Source: Cyclobacterium sp. SYSU L10401
Lineage (GTDB): Bacteria > Bacteroidota > Bacteroidia > Cytophagales > Cyclobacteriaceae
Direction of reading: 5' to 3'
Length of the DNA stretch: 64,000 nt
NCBI RefSeq assembly: GCF_010993705.1
Contig: NZ_WOFO01000001.1
Span: 896,132-960,131, forward strand
Below the pieces are notes generated by a model. That model saw only the letters and a list, made by a program, of their open reading frames with translations. It was not told the DNA's origin and did no database searches. A program made the position numbers and the translations under genes. Shown here piece after piece: positions 53,947-61,479 of this stretch (position 1 is its first letter; each line of letters opens with the position of its first letter).

Positions 53947-54141
53947 TTGCAGCGTGGCATTTCCGTGGGTATTGTCAAAAGGGATGAAGCGGATCCTTTA
54001 CGCCTTTTCGCAGAAGCGATGACCAAACGTAAGAAAGCCCAGAAAGAGAAGCATCCATTCGGTTTGATTTGGTTGTTTTTTGACCAGGACAATTGGTCGC
54101 AGCTTTCGGAGACTTTGGACAAAATGGAAAAGGAGGGTTAA
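53947..54141 (+). pseudogene. possible RloB-like fragment
   Basis: 64 codons reading ISVGIVKRDEADPLRLFAEA and HPFGLIWLFFDQDNWSQLSE before a stop. The order 'dP..lv..A' then 'd.vWl.FD.D' matches the middle of RloB-family proteins (partners of RloA in phage defence). The rest of the protein is missing on both sides. The match is short, so it could be something else; if correct, it is a relic of a defence locus. Confidence 0.35.
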
Positions 54142-54222
54142 ATTAGCGTATAACGTATGGTACTTAAAGCAGTTAGGAACCTGAGCTATTGCGCATTACA
54201 CAAAATCAATGTATCTTGAACC

Positions 54223-54684
54223 ATGCATCCTTACATCCCCCATCTGCTGGAAGATATCGCCAGGGCCCACCGAGACCGGGATTCCCTGCAAAAAGAACCT
54301 GTTCTAAGCATCGAGGAGGAATTTGAAGCAATGGAACGCTGGCTTTCCGAGGTGCCGACCACTACTTTTGGCCATTATTGTGGGTTGAAAGCCGCTGAAT
54401 TCCCTCTTGCCGAACAGCTATCGGAAGCGGATATGACATTGGTCCTGGAAGCATTCAAAAAAATGATGTTTTCCTGGAACCTGGATATTGATCTTCCGAA
54501 AGCGCTTCCCCTGTCCATTGCCTATACCATGACGATAGACACCCTTAATCAAAAAACCGCCATCGTTAGCGAGGGTTTTATGTCCTTTGATTACTGCTCC
54601 GGTTCTCCGGAGGAATGCGTTTTTAAGGAATATTGTTCCTGCCTAAAATACATAGACGATTTCGCTGCGGACAATGATGCGTAG
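54223..54684 (+). CDS. conserved-looking hypothetical protein (153 residues)
   Basis: Acidic soluble protein starting MHPYIPHLLEDIARAHRDRD, mostly helical to residue ~95, then strands (LSIAYTMTIDTLNQKTAIVS, GFMSFDYCSGSPEECVFKEY). Three cysteines cluster near the C-terminus (YCSGSPEEC, EYCSC) and could bind a metal. No signal peptide. Its codon use looks coherent, unlike the decayed neighbours, so it is probably a real gene. I do not recognise the family. Confidence 0.6.
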   Translation: MHPYIPHLLEDIARAHRDRDSLQKEPVLSIEEEFEAMERWLSEVPTTTFGHYCGLKAAEFPLAEQLSEADMTLVLEAFKKMMFSWNLDIDLPKALPLSIAYTMTIDTLNQKTAIVSEGFMSFDYCSGSPEECVFKEYCSCLKYIDDFAADNDA

Positions 54685-54719
54685 CTTTCTATTGGAGGAT
54701 TTTTGGCTTCGTTCCACAC

Positions 54720-54731
54720 TTTGCGTCTCAT
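54720..54731. repeat. 12-mer repeat TTTGCGTCTCAT upstream of the Fic gene
   Basis: One of four copies of TTTG(T/C)GTCTCA(T/C) that flank the Fic gene; this one lies 55 bases before its ATG. The others are at 55882-55893, 55912-55923 and 55952-55963. An upstream copy in the promoter region suits an operator. Confidence 0.6.
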
Positions 54732-54785
54732 ATCTTGGTAATTATAAGATGAAAAGCTATCTTGTAGTGCATAGATGAGATAAAA

Positions 54786-55877
54786 ATGAAACCTTATAAA
54801 CCCGAAGAACTTCCCTTGACCAATTTAGATTGGTCTTCTTTGGTTGATTTACTCAGTACTGCAAATCGGCAACTTACCCGATATGACGGCTTACTTCAAT
54901 CGATCATAAATCCTGAGGTATTGCTATCTCTGCTTCGGACACAAGAAGCGGTATTGTCTTCAAAAATAGAAGGTACTCAGGCGACATTAAAAGAAGTATT
55001 AGAGTACGAGGCAGATAAGGCACAGTCTTCTGAAAAACAAGGTGATATTAGAGAAATTATAAATTACCGAAAGGCACTCTTTACAGCCAAATCCAGATTA
55101 GAGGTGCTTCCTTTGTCTCTTAGATTGATTCGTGAGATGCATGCGGTATTGATGCAAGATGTCCGTGGCGAAAATAAAGCTCCTGGAGAATTCCGGAGAA
55201 TCCAAAATTGGATTGGAGCCCCTGGCAGCACGATTGAGACAGCACGATTTGTTCCCCCAACAGTCCAAGATATGCTCAATGGTTTGGGTAATTGGGAGAA
55301 GTACATCCACTTCGAAGAAAAAGACCCTCTGGTACAGTTGGCAATTATCCATGCCCAATTTGAAATACTACATCCATTTTTGGATGGAAATGGAAGGATT
55401 GGAAGGATTCTAATTCCTCTTTTTTTGTTTGATAAAAATATTATCCGGGAACCCGTATTTTATCTTTCAGATTATTTAGAGAATCATCGAAGGGATTATT
55501 ACGATGCGCTGAAAGATATCACAGATTCAGGAAGCTGGACTAATTGGATAAGATTTTTTCTTGGAGCGATTATTAGCCAATCTAAGAAGAATAACGATCA
55601 AATCCGGCAAATAGTGGCACTTTATGAGTCAATGAAGGAGAAAATTGTAATTGCAACCCATTCGCAATTTGCAGTAAATTGTCTTGACTTTATTTTCAAT
55701 CGCCCAGTATTCAACAGTGGGAGATTTTACGAAGAGTCAGGAGTTCCGAGAGCATCTGCTTCCAGGCTGCTTGTTGCTATGGAGGCAAATAATTTGATCA
55801 AATGCATTGAAAAAGGAGCGGGAAGGCGTCCCTCTTTATATGTTTTCGAACCTTTGCTGGAAATTGTCAACCAGTAG
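54786..55877 (+). CDS. Fic family protein with winged-helix C-terminus
   Basis: 363-residue Fic enzyme, expected to AMPylate (or de-AMPylate) target proteins with ATP. The N-terminal helical part carries the auto-inhibitory motif S58-S-K-I-E62-G63, the (S/T)xxxE(G/N) pattern of class II Fic proteins. The catalytic motif HPFLDGNGRIGR starts at His196. The flap region is PGEFRRIQNWIGAPGSTIE. Residues ~290-360 (FNSGRFYEESGVPRASASRL, LIKCIEKGAGRRPSLYVFEP) look like a winged helix. It is flanked by a four-copy 12-mer that may be its operator. Complete, with no antitoxin gene next to it, as expected when inhibition is built in. Confidence 0.92.
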   Translation: MKPYKPEELPLTNLDWSSLVDLLSTANRQLTRYDGLLQSIINPEVLLSLLRTQEAVLSSKIEGTQATLKEVLEYEADKAQSSEKQGDIREIINYRKALFTAKSRLEVLPLSLRLIREMHAVLMQDVRGENKAPGEFRRIQNWIGAPGSTIETARFVPPTVQDMLNGLGNWEKYIHFEEKDPLVQLAIIHAQFEILHPFLDGNGRIGRILIPLFLFDKNIIREPVFYLSDYLENHRRDYYDALKDITDSGSWTNWIRFFLGAIISQSKKNNDQIRQIVALYESMKEKIVIATHSQFAVNCLDFIFNRPVFNSGRFYEESGVPRASASRLLVAMEANNLIKCIEKGAGRRPSLYVFEPLLEIVNQ

Positions 55878-55881
55878 TGAT

Positions 55882-55963
55882 TTTGTGTCTCATCAAATAG
55901 CTATAAAGTATTTTGCGTCTCATATTTTCGCTTCTATGAGATGCTACAGCATTTGTGTCTCAC
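55882..55963. repeat. three 12-mer repeats downstream of the Fic gene
   Basis: TTTGTGTCTCAT (55882-55893), TTTGCGTCTCAT (55912-55923) and TTTGTGTCTCAC (55952-55963), spaced 30 and 40 bases apart. Together with the copy at 54720 they bracket the Fic gene. The remaining sequence to the tRNA terminator shows no gene. Confidence 0.6.
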
Positions 55964-56095
55964 GGATGAGTTACAAAAGAACGCATCTGATTTGCTAGAA
56001 AAAAGTCTGCTATCAATCAGACTTTTGAAACCAGAGCCGAAATTTCCGATTCCGCTCCGCTACATCAGAATAAACTTTCCCCCCAGCGTCTAAAA

Positions 56096-56133
56096 TCAAA
56101 AAAAGCCCCGTCTTTTCCAAGAAGGAGCCTTTA
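56096..56133 (-). terminator. probable terminator of the tRNA-Leu transcript
   Basis: Read on the - strand, AAAGGCTCC pairs with GGGGCTTT (one bulged G, one G-U pair) and runs into a T tract of seven. It begins about 6 bases after the tRNA 3' end. Confidence 0.6.
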
Positions 56134-56138
56134 AATTG

Positions 56139-56222
56139 TACCTTGGGCCGGAGTCGAACCGGCACGAGTGTTACCTCATTGGTGTTTGAGACCAACGCGT
56201 CTACCAATTCCGCCACCAAGGC
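56139..56222 (-). tRNA. tRNA-Leu (anticodon CAA)
   Basis: 84 bases on the - strand. The acceptor stem GCCTTGG/CCAAGGT has a G-U first pair. The D-arm is GGCGGAATTGGTAGACGC, the anticodon stem is TTGGT...ACCAA with loop CTCAAAC giving CAA, and the long class II variable arm is TGAGGTAACACTC. The T-arm is GCCGGTTCGACTCCGGC. CCA is not encoded. It lies at the right-hand edge of the accessory region, and tRNA genes are common island attachment sites, but no repeat of its 3' end was found in the window. Confidence 0.95.
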
Positions 56223-56233
56223 ATTTCAAACTA

Positions 56234-56286
56234 ATCCCGTTCCTCGCCGAACGGGATGCAAATATGGGCAAAGAATTTTTCTCAAA
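56234..56286 (-). promoter_or_regulatory. tRNA promoter region with perfect leader hairpin
   Basis: On the - strand, TTTG (56283-56286) and CATATTTG (56259-56266) approximate -33/-7 elements with 16-base spacing. ATCCCGTTC (56234-56242) and GAACGGGAT (56249-56257) form a perfect 9-bp hairpin with a 6-base loop between the -7 element and the tRNA. It would lie in the pre-tRNA leader, or could end transcription from the SAM-hydrolase gene, although no T-run follows. Confidence 0.45.
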
Positions 56287-56381
56287 CAAAATTTTTACCG
56301 CCTTAAAACCTGAATATTTTATTTTTTACCTACCAGCAAATCCAGCCCATCGCCACAGATGGCTTCCATTGGTCAGGCAGG

Positions 56382-57158
56382 CTATTCCTGACTTTCAAAA
56401 TTAATGAAAATCGGGCTGTCGTATTTTAAACCCAATAAATCCGCCCCGTGGCCATGGTTGATGCCTATCTCCAATAACCCCAGACTGTTGAAAAAAGCCC
56501 AGCAGTCTCCGGGCTCTACCTCATCGTAATTCTTTTGGATACTTTCCAGGGTTTCACGGCCAAAGGCAATCTGAAAATTGCCCGGATTGAGTTTATCAAA
56601 AACCTCCTTCGGGATGTTGGTGATCAGGTTGCCGTAATGGTCTATGCGTACCACATAGCCTACGATCTGCTTTTTGCTGGCTTTAAATTGCCTGCTCATC
56701 ATTTTTTTGATGTTCTGAAGCGGCCCGCCAAAATCATGAATGGCTGCTCCACTGGCTACCTTGGCAGCAATAGGTGCAAGGATATCCTTGGCGGGAAAGC
56801 TGCTGTTCCTGATATGGATATCTGAAAATTTCACTACGATTCCCGGATCCTGATCGGCCAGCATGCTCAGTACCCCATTGTTTGGACCTATAAAGATGTG
56901 TTCGTTTAATTTGATCCCAATATAACCATCCGTGATGCTGCTGGTGGTATTCAGGGCCACCAAATGAACAGTCCCCTTGGGAAATTCGTTATAACTTGCA
57001 CGGAGTACAAAGGCAGCATGGGCAATGTCATAGAGGGCAATGTCATGACTGATGTCCACAATAGAGAGTTGTGGATTGATGGATAACATTTTGGCCTTTA
57101 CCACTGGTACGTAGTAATCTGCGTTTCCAAAATCTGATATGAATGTTACCAATGCCAT
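56382..57158 (-). CDS. SAM hydrolase (adenosyl-hydroxide transferase, DUF62)
   Basis: 258-residue member of the S-adenosyl-L-methionine hydroxide adenosyltransferase family, which hydrolyses SAM to adenosine and methionine in the cytoplasm and is related to fluorinases. Motifs are TFISDFGNADYYVPVVKAKM at the N-terminus (conserved Asp residues), DISHDIALYDIAHAAFVL, IGPNNGVLSM, and the C-terminal barrel start VVRIDHYGNLITNIPKE with its conserved Asp-x-x-Gly-Asn. Length is standard. It is transcribed divergently from phoH with a 100-base gap. Confidence 0.92.
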   Translation of the reverse strand: MALVTFISDFGNADYYVPVVKAKMLSINPQLSIVDISHDIALYDIAHAAFVLRASYNEFPKGTVHLVALNTTSSITDGYIGIKLNEHIFIGPNNGVLSMLADQDPGIVVKFSDIHIRNSSFPAKDILAPIAAKVASGAAIHDFGGPLQNIKKMMSRQFKASKKQIVGYVVRIDHYGNLITNIPKEVFDKLNPGNFQIAFGRETLESIQKNYDEVEPGDCWAFFNSLGLLEIGINHGHGADLLGLKYDSPIFINFESQE

Positions 57159-57182
57159 ACAAGCAAGTCAATTAAAAATTCG

Positions 57183-57190
57183 TACTTTTG
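57183..57190 (+). promoter_or_regulatory. -7 element (TACTTTTG) before phoH
   Basis: TACTTTTG matches TAnnTTTG and lies 69 bases before the phoH start, inside the 100-base divergent gap. No -33 TTTG was seen at the normal spacing. Confidence 0.5.
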
Positions 57191-57258
57191 TATAATTAAT
57201 AAACAAAAATAAGCATTTTAAATTTGTTTTTAGAATCAGGTAAACAGAAGAAAATATA

Positions 57259-58221
57259 TTGGTAGAAAAAGTCATTACATTGGAAAACATTTCCCTCCTG
57301 GACTTCCTTGGATCGGAAAATGAAAACATACGGCAGATATCGGCTGCCTTTCCCCAGAGCAAAATTGTTTCCAGGGGCAATGAGATCAGGATCAAGGGCC
57401 AGGCCCCGGAAATTCTAAAAATCAATGATATTCTCAACATGCTATTGGAGCATTTTAACCGGTTTGGCCAGGTCACTCCGGACAATGTGAAAGAATATAT
57501 AGCCCTGGAAGGCACCCCTCCCAGCCAGGTGGAAACCAAAAATGATATCATACTTTTTGGCAACAAAGGTCTGGTAGTCCGGCCCAAGTCGCCAAATCAG
57601 AAAAAACTGGTAGATGCTTCTTATAAAAATGACCTGGTTTTTGCGCTGGGGCCTGCTGGTACGGGCAAAACCTATATTGCCGTGGCCCTTGCTGTCCGGG
57701 CATTGAAAAACAGGGAGGTGAAAAGAATCATCATTACCCGTCCGGCAGTGGAGGCGGGAGAAAACCTGGGATTTCTTCCCGGTGACTTGCAGGAAAAACT
57801 GGATCCCTACCTCAGGCCCATCTATGATGCCCTGGGGGATATGGTCCCTGCAGAAAAGTTGCGCTTTTATCAGGAAAACAGGGTGATAGAAATTGCCCCG
57901 CTGGCCTATATGCGGGGCCGAACCCTGCACGACGCCTTTGTGCTCCTGGATGAAGCCCAGAATACCACCAGTGAACAGATCAAAATGTTTTTGACCCGGA
58001 TGGGGCCCAATTCCAAAGTGATCATCAATGGAGACCAGTCCCAGGTAGACCTCCCACTAAAACAGAAATCTGGATTAAGGGAGTCTTTGCGCATACTCAA
58101 TGGCGTAAAGGGAATTGGGGTGGTCAATCTTTCGGGTAGGGATGTAGTCCGGCACCGACTGGTGAAATCCATTATTGAAGCCTACGAAAAGAGTGAATTG
58201 GAAGAAAAACAGGTTAAATGA
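57259..58221 (+). CDS. phoH: PhoH-family ATPase
   Basis: 320-residue cytoplasmic P-loop ATPase, RNA-linked (PhoH/YbeZ group). An N-terminal KH-like region (IVSRGNEIRIKGQAPEILKI) precedes the ATPase domain. It has Walker A GPAGTGKTY, Walker B FVLLDEAQN and the strongly conserved IITRPAVEAGENLGFLPGDL and APLAYMRGRTL. The start is a TTG at 57259, the first start codon before the family N-terminus. Its stop overlaps the next gene's ATG (ATGA), which couples it to a GNAT acetyltransferase. In many bacteria phoH sits with ybeY; that gene is not here. Confidence 0.93.
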   Translation: MVEKVITLENISLLDFLGSENENIRQISAAFPQSKIVSRGNEIRIKGQAPEILKINDILNMLLEHFNRFGQVTPDNVKEYIALEGTPPSQVETKNDIILFGNKGLVVRPKSPNQKKLVDASYKNDLVFALGPAGTGKTYIAVALAVRALKNREVKRIIITRPAVEAGENLGFLPGDLQEKLDPYLRPIYDALGDMVPAEKLRFYQENRVIEIAPLAYMRGRTLHDAFVLLDEAQNTTSEQIKMFLTRMGPNSKVIINGDQSQVDLPLKQKSGLRESLRILNGVKGIGVVNLSGRDVVRHRLVKSIIEAYEKSELEEKQVK

Positions 58222-58667
58222 GTATTTCCATAAAGAAAATCACAGACCAGGCCAGTCTGGAAAAAGCCTTCAGGATAAGAGAGCAGGTATTTGTAATAGA
58301 GCAGCAAGTGGCTCCTGATGAAGAATATGATGAATTTGAGCAGGATGCCTTCCAGTTTCTGGCCTATCAGGGACAGCAGGAAGCAGGGACGGCAAGGTGG
58401 AGATTTACAGACCATGGCATTAAGCTGGAGCGTTTTGCTGTCCTGAAGCCATTCCGGGGAAAAGGCATTGGTGATGCCCTGGTAAAAGCTGTGCTAGCCG
58501 ATATCAGGAAACATCCCCTTAGCCAGGGAAAGACCATTTACCTGCATGGTCAGGTACAAGCCATGGGGCTGTATGAAAAATCCGGCTTTCAAAAATCCGG
58601 TGAGCTGTTTGTGGAATGCAATATCGATCACTACCTGATGAAACTTTTGCCCGAAAATAAAGTATAA
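58218..58667 (+). CDS. GNAT family N-acetyltransferase
   Basis: 149-residue GNAT enzyme of the ElaA/YjcF type. FRIREQVFVIEQQVAPDEEY at the N-terminus and DEFEQDAFQFLAYQ are typical. The acetyl-CoA binding motif A is LERFAVLKPFRGKGIGDALV (R/Q-x-x-G-x-G/A), and LHGQVQAMGLYEKSGFQKSG is motif B. The acceptor is unknown. Translation is coupled to phoH through the ATGA overlap. Confidence 0.9.
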   Translation: MSISIKKITDQASLEKAFRIREQVFVIEQQVAPDEEYDEFEQDAFQFLAYQGQQEAGTARWRFTDHGIKLERFAVLKPFRGKGIGDALVKAVLADIRKHPLSQGKTIYLHGQVQAMGLYEKSGFQKSGELFVECNIDHYLMKLLPENKV

Positions 58668-58710
58668 TTAACAAGTTATTCAATTACACCTTTTAATCGT
58701 TACTTTTATA

Positions 58711-59277
58711 ATGAGACATGTAAAGCTTACTTTGGTTTTTATCGCAATGATTGGAATGGCTTGTCAGCCTGCTTTTTCCCAGAACCTGACAGACCCCACC
58801 CTGCCGGAAAATGAAATCAAAATCAATATCGTCAACACCATTGTTATCGGGTCACTTGAATTGGGCTATGAGCGTTTCTTGGATCAGAATCAATCCCTGG
58901 GCCTGGAGTTGATGTTTATGGACAGGTTTTCCTACGTTTCTGACAGCGGGGAGGGGGAGGAATTCAATGCCACCAGTTTTATGCTCTCCTATAACTATTA
59001 TTTTGTCACAGCTTCCGATCCCTCAGGATTCTATGTATTGCCATTTTTGAAATACCGGAATGGTACCTTTTCAGAGACTGGGGAAAACAATCAATTGATT
59101 GAAACCAACCTGAATAGCTTTATGATTGGCTTTGGCGCCGGCTACAAATGGGTACACAACGATAAATTTGCCCTGGGTCCCTATGTAAATATTGCCCGTG
59201 GATTCAATAGTGATGTGAGCGACCGTTTTGATCCTGTAGAATTCAATGCCGGCTTTAGCATAGGGTTCAGGTTTTGA
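58711..59277 (+). CDS. small outer-membrane beta-barrel (DUF3575-like)
   Basis: 188 residues with a signal peptide (LTLVFIAMIGMACQPAFS, cleavage before QNL). The mature part starts KINIVNTIVIGSLELGYERF and alternates strands up to the aromatic C-terminus FNAGFSIGFRF, which ends in Phe as barrels do. The pattern fits the DUF3575 group of 8-stranded barrels. A TACTTTTA near 58700 may be its -7 element. Function unknown. Confidence 0.75.
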   Translation: MRHVKLTLVFIAMIGMACQPAFSQNLTDPTLPENEIKINIVNTIVIGSLELGYERFLDQNQSLGLELMFMDRFSYVSDSGEGEEFNATSFMLSYNYYFVTASDPSGFYVLPFLKYRNGTFSETGENNQLIETNLNSFMIGFGAGYKWVHNDKFALGPYVNIARGFNSDVSDRFDPVEFNAGFSIGFRF

Positions 59278-59289
59278 TTATACCTCAAT

Positions 59290-59312
59290 ACTGAATTGAA
59301 CTTCAGTGTTTT
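59290..59312 (+). terminator. weak terminator after the beta-barrel gene
   Basis: ACTGAA (59290-59295) and TTCAGT (59302-59307) form a 6-bp hairpin followed by GTTTT. It is short but sits 13 bases after the stop codon. Confidence 0.4.
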
Positions 59313-59434
59313 ACATTGATTTTTTTAATTATTTTCCTTAACTTTTTCGGAAGTTATGGAGGGTGTCCATGGTTCCGAAAAGGCTGTTGGAAGCTTCGGG
59401 GAACAAGTGCCTAGGTTTTATTTTCACTTTTTTT

Positions 59435-61411
59435 ATGAAGTTCAATGAATTTCCGTTCGTCAGGTACACGGTGTTCTTTGTTTTAGGAGTGCTGGTGTAC
59501 CCGTATTGGGGTCCATTTCAGCCCGAATCATTTTTTATTTACCTGTTGATTTTTTGGGCAATTTTTACGGCTTTGTCCCTGGTATATCGGCCAGCACTCA
59601 GAAAAGCCTATTATTTCGCCATGCCTGTTTTGGCATATGGCTGTCTTTTTTTGGCCGGTATAAGTGTGGCGGCAATGCATGATGCCAACAATGACCCCCG
59701 GCACCTCATCCATCAGGAAAACATATCCGGCTACCTGGCCAAAGTATTGGAGCCAGATCAGAAAAAGGCAAATAGTTTTGGGAATTTGGTGGAAGTGGCA
59801 GCCGTAAAGACCCCTGCCGGATGGGAAGCGGTAAAGGGAACCGTACAAATTTACCATCGCTCAACAGCTGCTTTGGAACCTGGGGCTGTCCTGATGATAG
59901 CCGGTGCCCCGCAAAGAATTGCCCCTCCCAAAAATCCGGCAACGTTTGATTATGCCACTTTTATGGCCAGGAAAGGAATTTACCATACTCACTTCATTGA
60001 TACAGACTTCAACCTGATCGCCAGAGAAGAATTGTCCTTTTGGCGGGGAGGGATATTGGCTTTGCGGCAACACCTGGAACAGAAAGTACAGGAATATGTC
60101 GGAGATGCGGCAGCCGTACAGATTGGCAAAGCGCTGCTTTTAGGGCAAAAAGAAGACCTGGATGAGGATATAGGTGACGCTTACGCAACTGCAGGTGCCA
60201 TGCACATTCTGGCGGTTTCGGGATTGCATGTAGGCATCATCTATGGTTTTTTCTATCTTTTCTTTAAACCCCAGCGGATGAAGGGCTACAAGAGAGCCGT
60301 TTTTTTGGGTATGATCGTGATCCTGATTTGGGTTTATGCCGCCATTACGGGCCTGTCACCATCCGTTTTGCGTGCCGCTACCATGTTTACCTTTATTTCC
60401 ATGGCGCAAATAAAATCCCGAAGCCCCTCTATTTTTAACCCCCTGGCCCTTTCCGCTTTGGTGCTACTGGTCTACGATCCCTTTTTGGTTTATGCGGTAG
60501 GCTTTCAGTTGAGTTATGCGGCCTTATTGGGGATACTTCTTTTTCAGCCCTTTATTGCCAGGCTTTGGTATCCGGAATCTAAATGGCTCAGTTATTTCTG
60601 GGATATACTCACGGTGGGCCTGGCCGCCCAATTGGCCACTTTCCCTTTGGCCATTCATTATTTTCATGTTTTTCCTACCTATTTTATGCTGTCCAACCTT
60701 ATGGCCATCCCCGGAGCTTTTCTGGTCATGTCATTGGGTATTCCTTTTTTGTTATTGTCCTCCTTTCCCCTACTGGCTGCTGTGATGGGATATTTGCTGG
60801 ACCTTACGCTGCAACTGCTAAACCTTGGAATTTTTAGCCTGCAGCATTTGCCTTTCTCTAAAATCGACCATTTGTATTTTCAACTTCCGGAAATGATTTT
60901 GATCTGGTCCTTGTTATTTTTTATCTACATGCTGGTTGAGACCAGGAAGAAGCAGGCACTTGTCCTGGTTTTTATCAGTCTGTTTTTGTTTTCAGGATAC
61001 CGGATATATACCAGCTTCCAAAGGATGAATCAACAGTACCTGGTCATTTACCAACTGCAGCAGGGCATGGCAGTGGATTATTTTTATCAGGGACAGTTGT
61101 ATGCCCTGGCATGGCAGGTCAATCCCGGAGATTTTAATTATCAAATCCTTCCCCACAGGATCAAAATCACAGGTGTTTCCCGGCATTTTTTGCTCGTCAG
61201 GGATAAAGGCAGGGAACTTCACCTGGACTTGCCCTGTGGGCGGCACCTTGCATTGGACAAGGAAACCCACCTGCCCATAGATAGGAGGGGAATGGAACTT
61301 CACCGTTGGGAAGCAGGAAACTGGCGCAGGTATGAACCAGCAAAGTTCCCTGAACCACTGCCAAAGGCAGCCCTGAAAATAAGTCTTAACAATAGGCGGG
61401 CATCCTTGTGA
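59435..61411 (+). CDS. comEC: ComEC/Rec2-family DNA uptake channel
   Basis: Inner-membrane channel for transforming DNA. I choose the ATG at 59435 because the first membrane helix (YTVFFVLGVLVYPYW) begins there; the frame is open to 59363. The order is: DUF4131 region with 3 helices and a soluble OB-like domain (about 95-215; VKGTVQIYHRSTAALEPGAV, NPATFDYATFMARKGIYHTH), then the Competence domain of about 8 helices (AGAMHILAVSGLHVGIIYGF, ITGLSPSVLRAATMFTFISM). At 658 residues it ends after the channel without the metallo-beta-lactamase domain of longer ComEC forms, which is usual in Bacteroidota. Confidence 0.9.
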   Translation: MKFNEFPFVRYTVFFVLGVLVYPYWGPFQPESFFIYLLIFWAIFTALSLVYRPALRKAYYFAMPVLAYGCLFLAGISVAAMHDANNDPRHLIHQENISGYLAKVLEPDQKKANSFGNLVEVAAVKTPAGWEAVKGTVQIYHRSTAALEPGAVLMIAGAPQRIAPPKNPATFDYATFMARKGIYHTHFIDTDFNLIAREELSFWRGGILALRQHLEQKVQEYVGDAAAVQIGKALLLGQKEDLDEDIGDAYATAGAMHILAVSGLHVGIIYGFFYLFFKPQRMKGYKRAVFLGMIVILIWVYAAITGLSPSVLRAATMFTFISMAQIKSRSPSIFNPLALSALVLLVYDPFLVYAVGFQLSYAALLGILLFQPFIARLWYPESKWLSYFWDILTVGLAAQLATFPLAIHYFHVFPTYFMLSNLMAIPGAFLVMSLGIPFLLLSSFPLLAAVMGYLLDLTLQLLNLGIFSLQHLPFSKIDHLYFQLPEMILIWSLLFFIYMLVETRKKQALVLVFISLFLFSGYRIYTSFQRMNQQYLVIYQLQQGMAVDYFYQGQLYALAWQVNPGDFNYQILPHRIKITGVSRHFLLVRDKGRELHLDLPCGRHLALDKETHLPIDRRGMELHRWEAGNWRRYEPAKFPEPLPKAALKISLNNRRASL

Positions 61412-61479
61412 TTGGCAGGGAAGGGAATTAATTTAAAGGAAATTTTAACATCAACGGGAAAATCCCTTTGTTTACAGGA

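Noticed and set aside
51553-53950. Lasso-peptide biosynthesis cluster
   Set aside because: The synthetase-like gene could suggest it, but no precursor, leader-binding protein or protease gene is adjacent.
47480-54720. Integron-type cassette array
   Set aside because: Genes point in both directions, and I could not find regular attC-like inverted repeats or an integrase.
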